Below, one piece after another: positions 44,208 through 51,824 of a stretch of DNA of 64,000 bases; position 1 is the stretch's first letter; each line of letters opens with the position of its first letter. The stretch covers positions 682,001-746,000 of the forward strand of contig NZ_JARUBF010000001.1 of NCBI RefSeq assembly GCF_029626025.1, in the 5' to 3' direction. The stretch is from Solwaraspora sp. WMMD406 (lineage in GTDB: Bacteria; Actinomycetota; Actinomycetes; Mycobacteriales; Micromonosporaceae). The notes under the pieces are model-generated. The model was not told where the DNA came from. It saw only the letters and a program-made list of their open reading frames with translations, and did not search any database. The position numbers and the translations under genes were made by a program.

Positions 44208-45296
44208 GTGCCGGCAACAGGAGATCAGGCGAGCGGGAGTCAATCGTCGGGCTACGAGCCGATCCTGCTCGACGAACCGAACACGGCCGACCTGCGGGAC
44301 AAGGTCACTCAGGCGTGGCGGGACTTCGCCACTGCGCTGGCGGCCACGCTTCCGACGCTGCCCGCCGGCGCCCAGGTGGTGCTCACCCTGGATCCGACCG
44401 CGTCCGGCACCGGCGACGCCATCTACTCGGTCGGCATCAGCATCGGCCTGCAGGACCGGCTGAACGGGTCGGCGGTCAGCAACGCCACCCTGCCGGCGGA
44501 TTACCGGATGGATCGGTCCGCTGTCGCCGATCTGGTCGCGCTCGGCTGGTCGCCGCCGGGTGTGGTGCCGGGTTCGGGCAACGACTTCGGGCTGGCGACC
44601 ACGACCGGTGAGGCCAACCGGCTCGCGTCGGTGGTCGCCCGGACGCTGCGCGACGTGTACGGCGCACCGCATCCGGCGTTCCTGGTCTATCAGGTACGCG
44701 GCGACGACGACGCGCCGATCGAGGTCGAGCCGTTCGGCACCGCCCGCCCCGAGTCGTCGCTCGGTGACCACCTCGGATTGCCGGCCGACGACGTTCTCGC
44801 CGACGACGGCACCGACGACGAGTCCGGTCCCGCGCTGCCGCTGGACGAGCAGGTTCGTACGGTGGTGGCCACGATGATGCGCAGCACCCCCGAACATCTG
44901 CACGTCGACGCGGACGGTGACATCGGGATCCGGGCCGGATCGGCGATGGTTTTCGTCCGAATTCGTGACAATCCGCCGTTAGTCGACGTGTTCTCTCCGG
45001 TGCTGACCGAGGTCGAGCCGACCGAGCAGCTCTACGTCAAGCTGTCGGAGCTGACCAACCGGATGCCGATCGGCCGGCTCTACTGCACCAACGACACGGT
45101 CTGGGCGTCCGTGCCGGTCTTCGGCCGCAACTTCCAGCCGACACATCTGATGTTGGCGGTCCAGGTGATGACCGGTCTTGCCGACGAGCTCGACGACCGG
45201 CTGCACGGGGAGTTCGGCGGCAAGCGGTTCTTCGGCGACGGCGACAAGCCGGCCCGTGGCGACACCGGCAATCACCGTACCGGCATGTATCTCTGA
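44208..45296 (+). CDS. YbjN / type III secretion chaperone-like domain protein
   Basis: 362 residues. The N-terminal half (~20-165) is an alpha/beta region of unknown type (AWRDFATALAATLPTLPAGAQVVLTLDP). The C-terminal half (~225-345) resembles YbjN/T3SS-chaperone-like domains: DEQVRTVVATMMRSTPEHLHVDADGDIGIRAG, VFVRIRDNPPLVDVFSPVL and LYVKLSELTNRMPIGRLY. Such actinobacterial proteins have no known clients. GTG 44208 is preferred (GGGGGAG upstream). Divergent from the FdhF-type gene over a 190-bp region with no other gene. Confidence 0.75.
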   Translation: MPATGDQASGSQSSGYEPILLDEPNTADLRDKVTQAWRDFATALAATLPTLPAGAQVVLTLDPTASGTGDAIYSVGISIGLQDRLNGSAVSNATLPADYRMDRSAVADLVALGWSPPGVVPGSGNDFGLATTTGEANRLASVVARTLRDVYGAPHPAFLVYQVRGDDDAPIEVEPFGTARPESSLGDHLGLPADDVLADDGTDDESGPALPLDEQVRTVVATMMRSTPEHLHVDADGDIGIRAGSAMVFVRIRDNPPLVDVFSPVLTEVEPTEQLYVKLSELTNRMPIGRLYCTNDTVWASVPVFGRNFQPTHLMLAVQVMTGLADELDDRLHGEFGGKRFFGDGDKPARGDTGNHRTGMYL

Positions 45297-45319
45297 CCGG
45301 TGCGGGTCAGCCCGGCGGG

Positions 45320-45787
45320 TCAGCCCGGCGGGTCGGTCACCGCGACCGGCGGTGGCGCGTCGACCAGGCGGGACAGCACGATCATGCTGCGGGTCGAGGT
45401 GATGAACGATTCCGCCCGCAGCCGCTCCAGTGCCTGTTCCAGATGGGCGATGTCGGCGGCCCGCAGGTGCACCAGGGCGTCGGCCTCGCCGCTGACGGTG
45501 TAGGCGCCGACGACTTCCGGGTGTCGTCGGGTGGCCGCGGCGATCTGGGCGGGGGTGGTCCGTCCGGTGCAGAACAGTTCGATGAACGCTTCGGTGGTCC
45601 AGCCGACAGCGGCGGGGTCGACGACGGCGGTGAAGCCCCGGATCACGCCGGCGGCCCGCAACCGGTCCACTCGACGTTTCACGGCAGGCGCGGACAGCGA
45701 CACCCGGGCACCGATCTCCGCGTACGAAGAGCGGGCATCCGCTACCAGAGACGCAATGATTCGCTGGTCTACGGCGTCTATCTGCAA
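45320..45787 (-). CDS. Lrp/AsnC family transcriptional regulator
   Basis: 155 residues. An N-terminal helix-turn-helix (DQRIIASLVADARSSYAEIGARV, then LSAPAVKRRVDRLRAAGVIRGF) and a C-terminal RAM ligand domain (EAFIELFCTG, VVGAYTVSGEADALVHLRA) that usually binds amino acids. TTG 45787 is chosen: AAGGA lies seven bases upstream and the protein begins LQIDAVDQRI like relatives. It is divergent from ddaH, which is its probable target, with arginine-derived compounds as possible effectors (inference). Confidence 0.92.
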   Translation of the reverse strand: MQIDAVDQRIIASLVADARSSYAEIGARVSLSAPAVKRRVDRLRAAGVIRGFTAVVDPAAVGWTTEAFIELFCTGRTTPAQIAAATRRHPEVVGAYTVSGEADALVHLRAADIAHLEQALERLRAESFITSTRSMIVLSRLVDAPPPVAVTDPPG

Positions 45788-45855
45788 CGTATGGTCCTTC
45801 AGGCGCAACGATCACGGCTTCTTATTGCGTAACAGCATACCTACTCTTGGTTTCC
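45788..45855. promoter_or_regulatory. Divergent Lrp/ddaH promoter region
   Basis: 68 bases, AT-richer than the surroundings (around 45815-45845). TACTCT at 45842-45847 lies eight bases before the ddaH GTG and could be the -10 of a leaderless transcript. A site for the divergent Lrp regulator would be expected here, but I could not define one. Confidence 0.4.
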
Positions 45856-46686
45856 GTGACCGATGCGCGCGCCACCGACGGGCTGCCCCGCGTCTACCTG
45901 ATGTGCCCGCCGGAGCATTTCGCGGTGGAGTACGCCATCAATCCCTGGATGCACCCGGAGTTGCCGGTCGACCCGGAACTCGCCCTCAAACAGTGGGACG
46001 GGTTGCGCCAGACACTGCTCGGGTTGGGGCACCAGGTGCACCTGCTCCCGGCCCGCCCGGGGCTGCCGGACATGGTGTACGCGGCCAACGGTGCCTTCTC
46101 GGTCGACGGCACCGTCTATGGGGCGCGGTTCACCCATCCGCAGCGGGCCCCGGAAGCCGCCGCGCACAGCGACTTCTATCGACAACTCGGCTGGCGTTAC
46201 GTCCGGCCGACCGAGACCAACGAGGGCGAGGGTGACTTCGCCTACCTGCCGGTGGCGTACGGCGGCACCATCCTGGCCGGCTACGGGTTCCGGACCGACC
46301 CCGACGCGCACCGGCGGGTGCAGGAGACGTTGAGCCGGCCGGTGGTGTCCCTGCGCCTGGTCGACCCGTACTTCTACCATCTGGACACCGCGTTGACCGT
46401 GCTCGACGACGAGAACGTCGCCTACTATCCCGACGCGTTCTCCGCCGGGTCGCAACGAGTACTCCGGCAACTGTTTCCGGACGCGCTGCTCGCCGACCGG
46501 GCCGACGCGCTCGCCTTCGGGCTCAACCTGGTCAGCGACGGACGCAACGTGGTGCTCAACAGTGGGGCGACCGCGTTGGCGGACCGGCTCGCCGCCGCTG
46601 GTTACCGCCCGCACCTGGTCGAACTCGGCGAGCTGCACAAAGGCGGGGGCAGCGTGAAGTGCTGCGTGGCTGAGCTACGCGGCTGA
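45856..46686 (+). CDS. ddaH: Dimethylargininase-like amidinohydrolase
   Basis: 276 residues. The pentein-fold family hydrolyses N-omega-methylated arginines to citrulline and methylamines. Motifs are MCPPEHFAVEYAINPWM, VYAANGAFSVDG, NEGEGDFAYL (catalytic Glu/Asp), LVDPYFYHLDTALTVLDD (catalytic His) and the C-terminal GGGSVKCCVAEL with the nucleophile Cys. GTG 45856 follows an apparent -10 by eight bases with no Shine-Dalgarno; TTG 45847 would add three residues. The related arcA gene is 13.8 kb downstream. Confidence 0.85.
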   Translation: MTDARATDGLPRVYLMCPPEHFAVEYAINPWMHPELPVDPELALKQWDGLRQTLLGLGHQVHLLPARPGLPDMVYAANGAFSVDGTVYGARFTHPQRAPEAAAHSDFYRQLGWRYVRPTETNEGEGDFAYLPVAYGGTILAGYGFRTDPDAHRRVQETLSRPVVSLRLVDPYFYHLDTALTVLDDENVAYYPDAFSAGSQRVLRQLFPDALLADRADALAFGLNLVSDGRNVVLNSGATALADRLAAAGYRPHLVELGELHKGGGSVKCCVAELRG

Positions 46687-46745
46687 CCCGGCGGCACCGG
46701 CCGCGACGCTCAGCGGCGTCGCACGGCTCAGCGGCGTCGCACGGC

Positions 46746-47948
46746 TCAGCCGAGCGTCGCCAGCTCGGTGATCAGGACGTTGGACAGCACCGGCCCGTCC
46801 CGTAGCACCTCCCGGAGGTACCACTTCTGTTGCGGCGTACGTGGCTGGTTGAACTGCCACGGCCCGCGTGGGCTGTCGATCTGCCCGATCCGGCCCAGCG
46901 CCAGGTTGAGCTCCTGCGCGGTTACCTGCGGACCAGCCGTACGAATCGCCTTGTCCAGCACCTGCGCCGCGTCGTAGGAGGCCATCGCGTACGTGGTCGG
47001 CGGCGCGCCGAAGCGCTTGCGGTAGCTGCTGGCGAACCGCAGGTTGGCCGAGTTGTCGAGGTCCACCGAGTAGTTGAGGGCGGTGATGATCCCGGTCGCT
47101 TCCTCGCCCAACTGGTCGACGACCGTACCCTCGGTCAGGAAGCCCGGACCGTAGATCTGCCGCTCGTAACCGGCGTCGCGCAACTGCCGGATGAACTCCA
47201 CCGCCGCCGTGCCGGTGAAGAAGCAGTAGACCGCCTCCGGGTCGCGGGCGATGACCTCCTGCACCGGCTCGGTGAAGGTGTCCCGGCCCGGGTTGGGGGT
47301 CGAGTCGGCCCAGATGATCGGCGCGGAGATCCGTTCGTCGCCGGTGCCGAAGCCTTCCCGGAAGCCTTGCACGAGGTCCCGGCCGGCCGGTTGGTCAGCG
47401 GCGACGATCGCCACCTCGCCGTCGGCGGAGACCTGCCGCCGCACGTACGTGCCGAGCGCCAGTCCGGGCTCGTCGGAGACATACGATGTACGCCAGATGT
47501 AGACCACGCTCTGCAGACTGCGTGGTGAGGCGTTCGAGCCGATCAGCGGCACTCGTGCCTCTTCGACCGTGTCGCGGATGGCGAGCATCACCGCCGAGTT
47601 GGCGACCCCGGTCAACGCCAGCACCTGCTGGTTGAGCAGCGAGTCGACGGCGGCCTGGCCGGATTCGGGGGTTTCGCCCTCGTCGGCGATGATCAGATCG
47701 ACCGGCCGGCCACCGAGCCGCCGCTCGTTGCTGTCGAGGAACAGTTGGAAGCCGTTGAGCATCTCGTCGCCGATCGGCTTGTAACCGCCGGTTTGTGGCA
47801 CGATCAACCCGATTCGTACGGGTTCGTCGTTGACCAGGCCCTCGTCGTCGGGGTCGTCGCCCGTGCCGATGCTGCACGCACTGGCCAGCCCGGTCGCGCC
47901 GAGTGCGGCGAGCAGCTTGAGTGCTTGCCGGCGGTCGATGTGCGGCAC
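46746..47948 (-). CDS. Branched-chain amino acid-type ABC substrate-binding lipoprotein
   Basis: 400 residues from GTG 47948. The signal has a twin-Arg (DRRQALKLLAALGATGLASAC) ending in a lipobox Cys at ~25, so it may be exported by Tat and lipidated. The mature part is a Leu/Ile/Val-binding (Peripla_BP_6) fold: VRIGLIVPQTGGYKPIGDEMLNGFQL, LTGVANSAVM, and YAMASYDAAQVLDKAI near the C-terminus. No transporter permease or ATPase gene is adjacent, so it is either an orphan binding protein or a sensor. Small repeats (CGGCGTCGCACGGCTCAG) follow its stop. Confidence 0.9.
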   Translation of the reverse strand: MPHIDRRQALKLLAALGATGLASACSIGTGDDPDDEGLVNDEPVRIGLIVPQTGGYKPIGDEMLNGFQLFLDSNERRLGGRPVDLIIADEGETPESGQAAVDSLLNQQVLALTGVANSAVMLAIRDTVEEARVPLIGSNASPRSLQSVVYIWRTSYVSDEPGLALGTYVRRQVSADGEVAIVAADQPAGRDLVQGFREGFGTGDERISAPIIWADSTPNPGRDTFTEPVQEVIARDPEAVYCFFTGTAAVEFIRQLRDAGYERQIYGPGFLTEGTVVDQLGEEATGIITALNYSVDLDNSANLRFASSYRKRFGAPPTTYAMASYDAAQVLDKAIRTAGPQVTAQELNLALGRIGQIDSPRGPWQFNQPRTPQQKWYLREVLRDGPVLSNVLITELATLG

Positions 47949-48139
47949 AGGGGTGGTCCTCTCGAACGGTTCGACAGGGCAGGATCGACAGGCCGGGTGG
48001 AGGGCCCTTCCGGCGTTCTACCGGGTCGGCTACGTCGCGTCAATGCTAAGCGATGCGTTGGGTGCTTATTGTGCTGGTGGTGGGCGTGATCGGGGGACCG
48101 GCGAGCGGTCAGCCACCGCGCTGCGTCAAGATGGGACCC

Positions 48140-48754
48140 ATGACCGACACGCCAGGCTCCCCGGACAAGACCGATGAGTCAGTACGGCCCGGTGCCCGCC
48201 CCGGTGCGGTGGTGGTGGTAGGCCCGGACGGCCGACCGGTCGGCACGGTCAACACCGGTGCCGCCGCTGACGACGACAGCGCCGATCCGGACGATCCGTC
48301 GCGGCTGATCGAGCAGCCGGCGAAGGTGATGCGGATCGGCAGCATGATCAAACAGTTGTTGGAGGAGGTGCGCGCGGCTCCTCTCGACGAGGCGAGCCGG
48401 CAACGACTCCGCGAGATCCACCAGCGCTCGATCACCGAGCTGGAGGACGGGCTGGCCCCCGAGTTGCGGGAGGAGCTGGAGCGGATCTCGTTGCCGTTCG
48501 AGGACGGCGCGACGCCCAGCGAAAGTGAACTGCGGGTCGCCCAGGCGCAGTTGGTCGGCTGGCTCGAAGGGCTGTTTCACGGCATCCAGGCCGCGCTGAT
48601 GGCGCAGCAGATGGCCGCTCGGTTGCAGCTGGAGCAGATGCGTACCGGTGGTCGACCGGCCCTGCCGGCTGCGGCGGGCGGGATGATTCCCGGCATGCCG
48701 GGTCAACCGGGTCAGCCGGGGGAAGGCGGCGGCCGGACCGGTCAGTACCTGTGA
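48140..48754 (+). CDS. bpa: Bacterial proteasome activator Bpa (PafE)
   Basis: 204 residues. A dodecameric ring protein that opens the 20S proteasome without ATP. Signature helices are RIGSMIKQLLEEVRAAPLDE, HQRSITELEDGLAPELREELERISLPF and LVGWLEGLFHGIQAALMAQQMAARLQL. The protein ends in GQYL, the C-terminal motif that docks into proteasome pockets in Mycobacterium (established). An acidic/Gly-rich N-terminus and Pro/Gly linker flank the helical core. ATG 48140 is used; ATG 48131 is also in frame. Its presence implies a proteasome elsewhere in the genome. Confidence 0.93.
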   Translation: MTDTPGSPDKTDESVRPGARPGAVVVVGPDGRPVGTVNTGAAADDDSADPDDPSRLIEQPAKVMRIGSMIKQLLEEVRAAPLDEASRQRLREIHQRSITELEDGLAPELREELERISLPFEDGATPSESELRVAQAQLVGWLEGLFHGIQAALMAQQMAARLQLEQMRTGGRPALPAAAGGMIPGMPGQPGQPGEGGGRTGQYL

Positions 48755-48822
48755 CCGACGGGACCGACGGCCTCTGACCGACGGCCTCTGACCGACGGCC
48801 GGTGACCGACCGCCCGTCCCGG

Positions 48823-49653
48823 CTACTGGCCTGACGACAGCTCCTGCTGGTCGAGGAGTGTTTCGAGGTAGGCGGCGACTCCGTCGTCGGCGTTCGAGGC
48901 GGTCACCGCGTCGGCGATCTCCCGTACGGCCGGGTGGGCGTTGGCCATCGCCACCGCGCGCCCTGCCCAGGTCAGCATCGGTACGTCGTTCGGCATGTCA
49001 CCGAAGGCGACCACCTCGGCGGCGGTCACATCCAGCCGGGTGCAGAGCCAGGCCAGACCGGCGGCCTTGGTCACCCCGGCCGCCGAGATTTCCACCAGAC
49101 CCGACTTGGACGAGTGGGTGGCCTCGGCGAGTCCGGCGAGCGCGCCGGCCACGGTCTGTACGAACACGTCCGGATCGTCCTGGCTGCTTCGGGCGAGCAG
49201 CTTGACCGCCGGTGCGGTCAGCAGGTCGGCCGGGTCGGTGACCAGGAGAGCGCTGGGATGGTCGCTGTTCCAGTGGGCCGGCCAGTCCGCGCAGTGGCGC
49301 ATCAGCCGGCCGTCGTCGACCTCGACGGCGAAGACGACGTCGGGCACCTCCGCACGCAGCCGCCGGGCGACTTCGGCCATGATCTCCGGGTCGAGCGGAT
49401 CGGCGCGGAGCACCGTGTCGGTGTGTGGGTCGAAGACGACGGCGCCGTTGGCGCAGACCGCCGGCACCGGTTCCCGTAACTGTTCGTATACGGCCGCCAG
49501 CCACCGTACCGGCCGGCCGGTGACCAGGATCACCCGGCCGCCGCGGGCCTGGAACTTGTCGAGGGCAGCGGCGGTCCGGGCGCTAACCGACTTATCGGGC
49601 CGCAGTAGCGTCCCGTCGAGGTCGGTGGCGACCAGTTGCGGTTGCACTGCCAT
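48823..49653 (-). CDS. Cof-type HAD phosphatase (first of two)
   Basis: 276 residues. HAD motifs: VATDLDGTLLRPD (nucleophile Asp), ILVTGRP, the cap-2 domain with GLVEISAAGVTKAAGLAWL (Lys), and VVAFGDMPNDVPML (metal Asp). It probably dephosphorylates sugar or cofactor phosphates in the cytoplasm; the exact substrate is unknown. ATG 49653 is preferred over GTG 49656. Its start overlaps the 3' end of the upstream paralogue by 62 bases. Confidence 0.9.
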   Translation of the reverse strand: MAVQPQLVATDLDGTLLRPDKSVSARTAAALDKFQARGGRVILVTGRPVRWLAAVYEQLREPVPAVCANGAVVFDPHTDTVLRADPLDPEIMAEVARRLRAEVPDVVFAVEVDDGRLMRHCADWPAHWNSDHPSALLVTDPADLLTAPAVKLLARSSQDDPDVFVQTVAGALAGLAEATHSSKSGLVEISAAGVTKAAGLAWLCTRLDVTAAEVVAFGDMPNDVPMLTWAGRAVAMANAHPAVREIADAVTASNADDGVAAYLETLLDQQELSSGQ

Positions 49654-50473
49654 CACCGGACATTAACCGATCGAGGTAAATCGCTACGCCATCATCGTCA
49701 TTACGTAGTGTAATGTCATCGGCGGCCCGGCGCACCAGCTGATGCGCATTGGAGACCGCGACCCGAGCCCAGCCGGCCCAGGCGAACATCGGCAGGTCGT
49801 TGGGCATGTCACCGAAGACGAGCACATCTGCCGGGTCGACGCCGAGGCTCTCGGCGACCACGGCCAGCCCGCTCGCCTTGTCGACTCCGGGCGGGCAGAT
49901 CTCGATGTAGCCGAGCCCGGCCTGGGTGACGCTGGCCATCGTCGGTGGGATGAGCTGGACGGCGGCGGCGAGCAGCGCGTCAACGTCGTGCGTCGGCGTC
50001 CGGGCGAACGCCTTGATCACGTCGCTGGACAGGCAGTGCGCCCGGCTGCGCGCCTCGAACCGCTCCGGATAGCGCCAGTACGGGTCGTAGTCGCCCCAGA
50101 GCGGGGCCTCGTGTTCGTCGGACGCCTCCACCATCACGGTGAGCGGGCCGACGGTCGCCTCCAGCATCGTGATGATCTCAGCCAGGTCGGCGCCGGGCAG
50201 CCGTTCGTCGCGCAGGACCCGTGGCCCGGTCGGGTCGCTCTGGTCGACGACCCGGCCGCCGCCGGCCATCACCAGGTAGTCGGCGGCCCGGATGTCGTTG
50301 CGGGTCAGCTCGATCAGGCGCGGGCCGCGTCCGGTGGCCCCGACGACCGGGATGCCGAGCGAACGGGCCCGGTCGAGCACCTCGTGGGTGTACTCGGACA
50401 CGGTCTCGTCGCTGCGGACCAGGGTGCCATCGAGGTCGGTGGCGATCAGCTTGGGTAGGCCGGGGCGCGGCAT
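49592..50473 (-). CDS. Cof-type HAD phosphatase (second, upstream paralogue)
   Basis: 293 residues. IATDLDGTLVRSDETVS, VVGATGRGPRLI, YIEICPPGVDKASGLAVV and LVFGDMPNDLPMF match the neighbouring gene motif by motif, so the two arose by tandem duplication. A C-terminal Arg/Ala extension (DGSATATGRHRPRRDATAAR) is what creates the 62-base overlap with the downstream copy. ATG 50473 has AAGGAGG nearby. Translation of the downstream copy is probably coupled. Confidence 0.9.
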   Translation of the reverse strand: MPRPGLPKLIATDLDGTLVRSDETVSEYTHEVLDRARSLGIPVVGATGRGPRLIELTRNDIRAADYLVMAGGGRVVDQSDPTGPRVLRDERLPGADLAEIITMLEATVGPLTVMVEASDEHEAPLWGDYDPYWRYPERFEARSRAHCLSSDVIKAFARTPTHDVDALLAAAVQLIPPTMASVTQAGLGYIEICPPGVDKASGLAVVAESLGVDPADVLVFGDMPNDLPMFAWAGWARVAVSNAHQLVRRAADDITLRNDDDGVAIYLDRLMSGDGSATATGRHRPRRDATAAR

Positions 50474-50620
50474 GCTGTCCTCCTTGATCCGCCGAGGTCG
50501 ACGCCTGAGGTCGCGAGTCCCAAGGTCGACGGGGCAGCAACCGTACCTCGCGTACCGTGACCTGACCATGACTTTCGCGCGAAGACCGCGTGCACACTGA
50601 TCAGGTATCGGTGTCCACCG

Positions 50621-50690
50621 CTCGACGTCGCTCGACGTCGCTCGACGTCGCTCGACGTCGCTCGACGTCGCTCGACGCCGCTCGACGCCG
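50621..50690. repeat. Seven tandem copies of a 10-bp palindromic unit
   Basis: Five exact CTCGACGTCG units (50621-50670) are followed by two CTCGACGCCG units (50671-50690). Each exact unit contains the palindrome CGACGTCG. The array is between the DivIVA-like gene and the HAD gene, ending next to the DivIVA-like stop (50693). Confidence 0.9.
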
Positions 50691-50692
50691 GT

Positions 50693-51058
50693 TCAGCGAC
50701 CGACCGCAGCGGCCTGGCTGGACTGCCAGCGGCGCAGCGCGTCCTTGATCCGGTCGTTCTGTTCGTAGGTGCGGTCGAGTTCGGCGTACAGAATGCCGAG
50801 GTCGTGGGCGACCCGTTCGAGGAAGGCGGCGACCTCACCGGGGTCCAGGCCGCCGCCGCGCCGGGTGGCCGTCGGGAAGCGGCGGCCGCGCACCTGCCAG
50901 GGTCGGATCGGCCGGTACGCGGTCGGTCGCTGGTTGCGGCCGCGATCGGCCGGTACGCGGTACACGCCGCTGCCGTTCGGCCAGTCACGCGGCGGCGTGC
51001 CGGCCATCTTGCGGCGTTGCCGCCGCAGTCGCCAGCGCCGCCAGAGCTCTCGCATCAC
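50693..51058 (-). CDS. Small DivIVA-domain-like protein
   Basis: 121 residues. A basic N-terminus (MMRELWRRWRLRRQRRKMAG) is followed by RGRRFPTATRRGGGLDPGEVAAFLERVAHDLGILY, in which the spacing resembles the N-terminal DivIVA lipid-binding motif (F-xxx-RxGLDxxEVxxFLxxVA), and a short coiled coil (ELDRTYEQNDRIKDALRRW). Such proteins may bind curved membranes at poles or septa; this is inference. GTG 51058 has AGGAGG six bases upstream; ATG 51055 is the alternative. Divergent from the GntR gene. Confidence 0.8.
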   Translation of the reverse strand: MMRELWRRWRLRRQRRKMAGTPPRDWPNGSGVYRVPADRGRNQRPTAYRPIRPWQVRGRRFPTATRRGGGLDPGEVAAFLERVAHDLGILYAELDRTYEQNDRIKDALRRWQSSQAAAVGR

Positions 51059-51304
51059 GTGTTACCTCCTGTCGGTGGGCTTCCTCGCTCGTGCTTGTCT
51101 CGGGCGTTCGTCGGGCTGGTCGGTGGAAGGGGTGGTCCCGCCGCTTTGCCGATCCGGCGGGGCCACCCCGGCCGCCAATCGCCGCAGCCCTCCTCGGCAG
51201 TACGGCGACCAGGGCACATCTTCGGGGCCGGGACGCCCGACGGCGTGACTCGCCGACTGCCCCGACCGGAGGTGAGCGCCCCAAGAGCCATCCGGGAGCG
51301 TTCG
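51059..51304. other. Intergenic region between the DivIVA-like and GntR genes
   Basis: Mostly GC-rich sequence, apart from the regulatory part at 51305-51360. ORFs through it on both strands have no ribosome-binding site or known motif. I see no gene here. Confidence 0.4.
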
Positions 51305-51337
51305 TTGACAACCTACAATTGCCACCGGTTGTAGGTT
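51305..51337 (+). promoter_or_regulatory. Promoter with overlapping palindromic operator
   Basis: TTGACA (51305-51310) is a consensus -35. AACCTACAA (51310-51318) and TTGTAGGTT (51329-51337) form a perfect 9-bp inverted repeat that would cover the -35 to -10 interval. A second palindrome, CAACCGGTTG, is at 51351-51360. This looks like an autoregulated promoter for the GntR gene 75 bases downstream. Confidence 0.65.
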
Positions 51338-51411
51338 AATGCGCTAGGTGCAACCGGTTGAGGTTGGAGGTCGGAGCGTGATCAAATGGGTATGCCATCC
51401 GGGGAGTGAGC

Positions 51412-51630
51412 ATGCCCAAGCAGCAGTACCAAGTTCTTGCCGACGAACTCCGAGCGAAGATCGATTCTGGTGAGTGGCCGCCGGGCACCAAGCTGCCCAG
51501 CCGCTCCCAGCTTTGCAGCGACTACGGCGTCTCGGACACCGTCGTCGGCAAGGCGATGATGATCCTTCGAGCCACCGGGCTGACCGAGACCCTCGAAGGC
51601 GTCGGCGTGTTCGTGGCTGAACCGAAGTAG
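51412..51630 (+). CDS. Minimal GntR-type winged-helix regulator
   Basis: 72 residues, only the DNA-binding half of a GntR protein: VLADELRAKIDSGEWPPGTKLPSRSQLCSDYGVSDTVVGKAMMILRATGLTETLEGVGVFVAEPK covers it fully (landmarks SGEWPPGTKLPS and GVSDTVVGKAM). No ligand domain follows, so activity is probably controlled by abundance or dimerisation. ATG 51412 has GGGGAG upstream; GTG 51406 would add two residues. Palindromes in the promoter are candidate binding sites. HTH-only GntR proteins are frequent in actinobacterial mobile and developmental loci. Confidence 0.88.
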   Translation: MPKQQYQVLADELRAKIDSGEWPPGTKLPSRSQLCSDYGVSDTVVGKAMMILRATGLTETLEGVGVFVAEPK

Positions 51631-51678
51631 CGGACGTCTACGTCAGCGACCCAGCCGCCTTCTGACGCCCAGGTCCGC

Positions 51679-51745
51679 CAAGATCAGTTGATGTAAATAC
51701 GGACGACACGCCGGTGCCGCTCTGGTTTTACATCAACTGATCTTG
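51679..51745. repeat. 19-bp perfect inverted repeat with 29-base spacer
   Basis: Arms 51679-51697 and 51727-51745 are exact complements, AT-rich compared with their surroundings. It lies between the convergent gntR and serS genes, so it can act as a terminator for both; the long loop and clean borders also fit a small palindromic repeat element. Confidence 0.85.
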
Positions 51746-51824
51746 AAACCCGGGTCGCCACAGCCAGAGCCACAGCCAACGCAGGGCACCCGGAAGCGGC
51801 CGGAACGGCACCTGCACAGGGACG

